NCBI RefSeq assembly: GCF_021654455.1
Contig: NZ_AP024276.1
Span: 1,488,001-1,552,000, forward strand
Direction: 5' to 3'
Length of the DNA stretch: 64,000 nucleotides
Source: Streptococcus parasuis
GTDB lineage: Bacteria > Bacillota > Bacilli > Lactobacillales > Streptococcaceae
Shown here piece by piece: positions 63,006 through 64,000 of this stretch; position 1 is the first letter of the stretch, and every line of letters begins with the position of its first letter. The position numbers and the translations under genes were made by a program. The notes under the pieces were generated by a model. The model saw nothing but the letters and a program-made list of their open reading frames with translations, was not told the origin of the DNA and ran no database searches.

Positions 63006-63326
63006 CTAAATAAATAATACTGCAATGATAAAGATAATCAGCAAGATGATGACCCACAAGAGGATTTTATTCACTTTACTACGGAATTCTTCTCTCTTGA
63101 TGGTTTCAATACGACGACTTTTTACCACACTGGGTTTGACTGGAATTCGGATGGTTTGGCCTTCCTCATACCCTTGATACTCTTCTTCTAGATAAGGCTC
63201 AAATACATTGTCATCCATCGAAACATCTTGATTTGGACTATAATGTCCAAATTGATTTGATTGACCTGAATACTGATTCTTTTTCACTTTCTCTAAAATA
63301 TCATCCGTTAACAAGGGCTTCCTCAT
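63006..63326 (-). CDS. Hypothetical tail-anchored membrane protein
   Basis: A 106-aa protein: acidic, low-complexity N-terminus (about 1-60), a basic stretch (KSRRIETIKREEFRSKVNK) and one C-terminal transmembrane helix (about 86-105). A gene like this sits between the Nudix gene and pfs in pneumococcus as well. Function unknown. Confidence 0.8.
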   Translation of the reverse strand: MRKPLLTDDILEKVKKNQYSGQSNQFGHYSPNQDVSMDDNVFEPYLEEEYQGYEEGQTIRIPVKPSVVKSRRIETIKREEFRSKVNKILLWVIILLIIFIIAVLFI

Positions 63327-63334
63327 GCCTTAAC

Positions 63335-63880
63335 CTACTTTCTCATGAGTTGTAAATATTGCACAGCCATAATCGTCTTAGCATCACAAATCTCGCCTGC
63401 TGCAATCAGTTTCATTGCTTCTTCCAAAGTCACTTCAGAAAGTTCAATAACCTCGTCCTCATCCATTGGACGTGGATTTTCAACTTTGACCAGATGGTCA
63501 GCTAAATACAGACGAATTCGCTCATTACAAAAACCGATGGCTGAATAGAAATCTGCTAGCAATGTCAGTTTGTCACTGGTATAACCTGTCTCTTCTTCTA
63601 ATTCTCGCAAGGCAGCATCTTCTAGCGTATCTTCTTCTCCTAATTCCAACTTTCCTGCCGGAATCTCATAAATGGCGCGTTCAATCGCTTTCCGATACTG
63701 TTTGACCAAAATCATTTTACCTTCTGGGGTAACGGCTAAAACGCAAACTGCTCCCTTGTGGAAAATGAGTTCACGCTTACCAGTTCCACCATTTGGCAAG
63801 GCAACATCATCTACTACTACATCAAAAATGTGTCCTTTAAAAATTTCTGTCCGCTCAATGGTTTTTTCTTCAAAATTCAT
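63335..63880 (-). CDS. Nudix hydrolase, ADP-ribose pyrophosphatase type
   Basis: A 181-aa cytosolic hydrolase. The Nudix box GKLELGEEDTLEDAALRELE continues EETG (near residues 73-97) and the upstream strand LVKQYRKAIERAIYEIPAG is typical of ADP-ribose pyrophosphatases (YqkG/NudF). Encoded between glmU and the membrane protein, 8 bp after the glmU stop. Confidence 0.92.
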   Translation of the reverse strand: MNFEEKTIERTEIFKGHIFDVVVDDVALPNGGTGKRELIFHKGAVCVLAVTPEGKMILVKQYRKAIERAIYEIPAGKLELGEEDTLEDAALRELEEETGYTSDKLTLLADFYSAIGFCNERIRLYLADHLVKVENPRPMDEDEVIELSEVTLEEAMKLIAAGEICDAKTIMAVQYLQLMRK

Positions 63881-63888
63881 ACGATTAC

Positions 63889-64000
<112 letters not shown>

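Overview
The window looks like a chromosomal stretch of a low-GC Gram-positive streptococcus, most likely Streptococcus suis or a close relative. This rests on gene content and order: the pmrA-coaE-mutM...era-dgkA-ybeY block, a satABC/nan-type sialic acid operon, a SusR/SusT1/SusT2/SusX/SusH-type fructan operon, oppABCDF, and rplK/rplA with a DUF3397 neighbour. No species-level marker was tested. Nearly everything is on the minus strand; the plus-strand genes are an RpiR regulator, feoAB, a DUF3397 protein, a cyclophilin lipoprotein and two transposases.

Layout. 1-5.0 kb: housekeeping block (rnr, cut by the window edge; secG; rpmG; pmrA; coaE; mutM). 5.0-7.2 kb: a 120-bp palindromic element abutting mutM, then an AT-rich two-gene module (AAA ATPase plus a small nuclease-like partner) lying between mutM and era. 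7.2-9.0 kb: era, dgkA, ybeY. 9.1-18.1 kb: RpiR regulator convergent with a sialic acid operon (nanE, ABC importer, NanQ-like protein, DUF624 protein, nanA, ROK kinase, CE7 esterase) driven by a promoter with a near-consensus cre. 18.2-22.4 kb: HAD phosphatase, GntR/TrkA_C regulator and a Gls24/Asp23 envelope-stress cluster with a recently duplicated GlsB-type gene. 22.9-26.8 kb: heterodimeric ABC multidrug exporter preceded by a leader with two short peptides and an intrinsic terminator, a candidate attenuator. 26.8-28.7 kb: integrase relic, IS1182-family element and tRNA-Thr, together resembling the remains of an integrated element. 28.9-31.7 kb: feoA-feoB-Cys-rich protein for ferrous iron uptake.

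31.8-43.7 kb: GNAT pseudogene, phoH, yozE, a DUF1801 protein, a ketopantoate reductase-like gene, cvfB, frr, pyrH, a YtgP/MurJ-like flippase, yghU, a hypothetical gene, rplA, rplK, the DUF3397 gene, and an intact ISL3-family element with an 8-bp target duplication next to oppF. 43.7-49.4 kb: oppABCDF. 49.8-52.5 kb: VOC protein and ftsK. 52.7-58.7 kb: Sus-type operon (GH32, lipoprotein, two permeases, LacI regulator) with three copies of one 12-bp palindromic operator. 58.8-64 kb: SAP-motif protein, DUF2500 protein, cyclophilin lipoprotein, vitamin B6 salvage pair (ECF S component and kinase), mtnN, a membrane protein, a Nudix hydrolase and the 3' end of glmU.

The observations I would follow first are the double-leader attenuator upstream of the ABC exporter (about 26.4-26.77 kb), the unassigned ATPase/nuclease-like pair between era and mutM, and the integrase/IS1182/tRNA-Thr junction, where a 28-bp terminator palindrome is duplicated around the insertion sequence.
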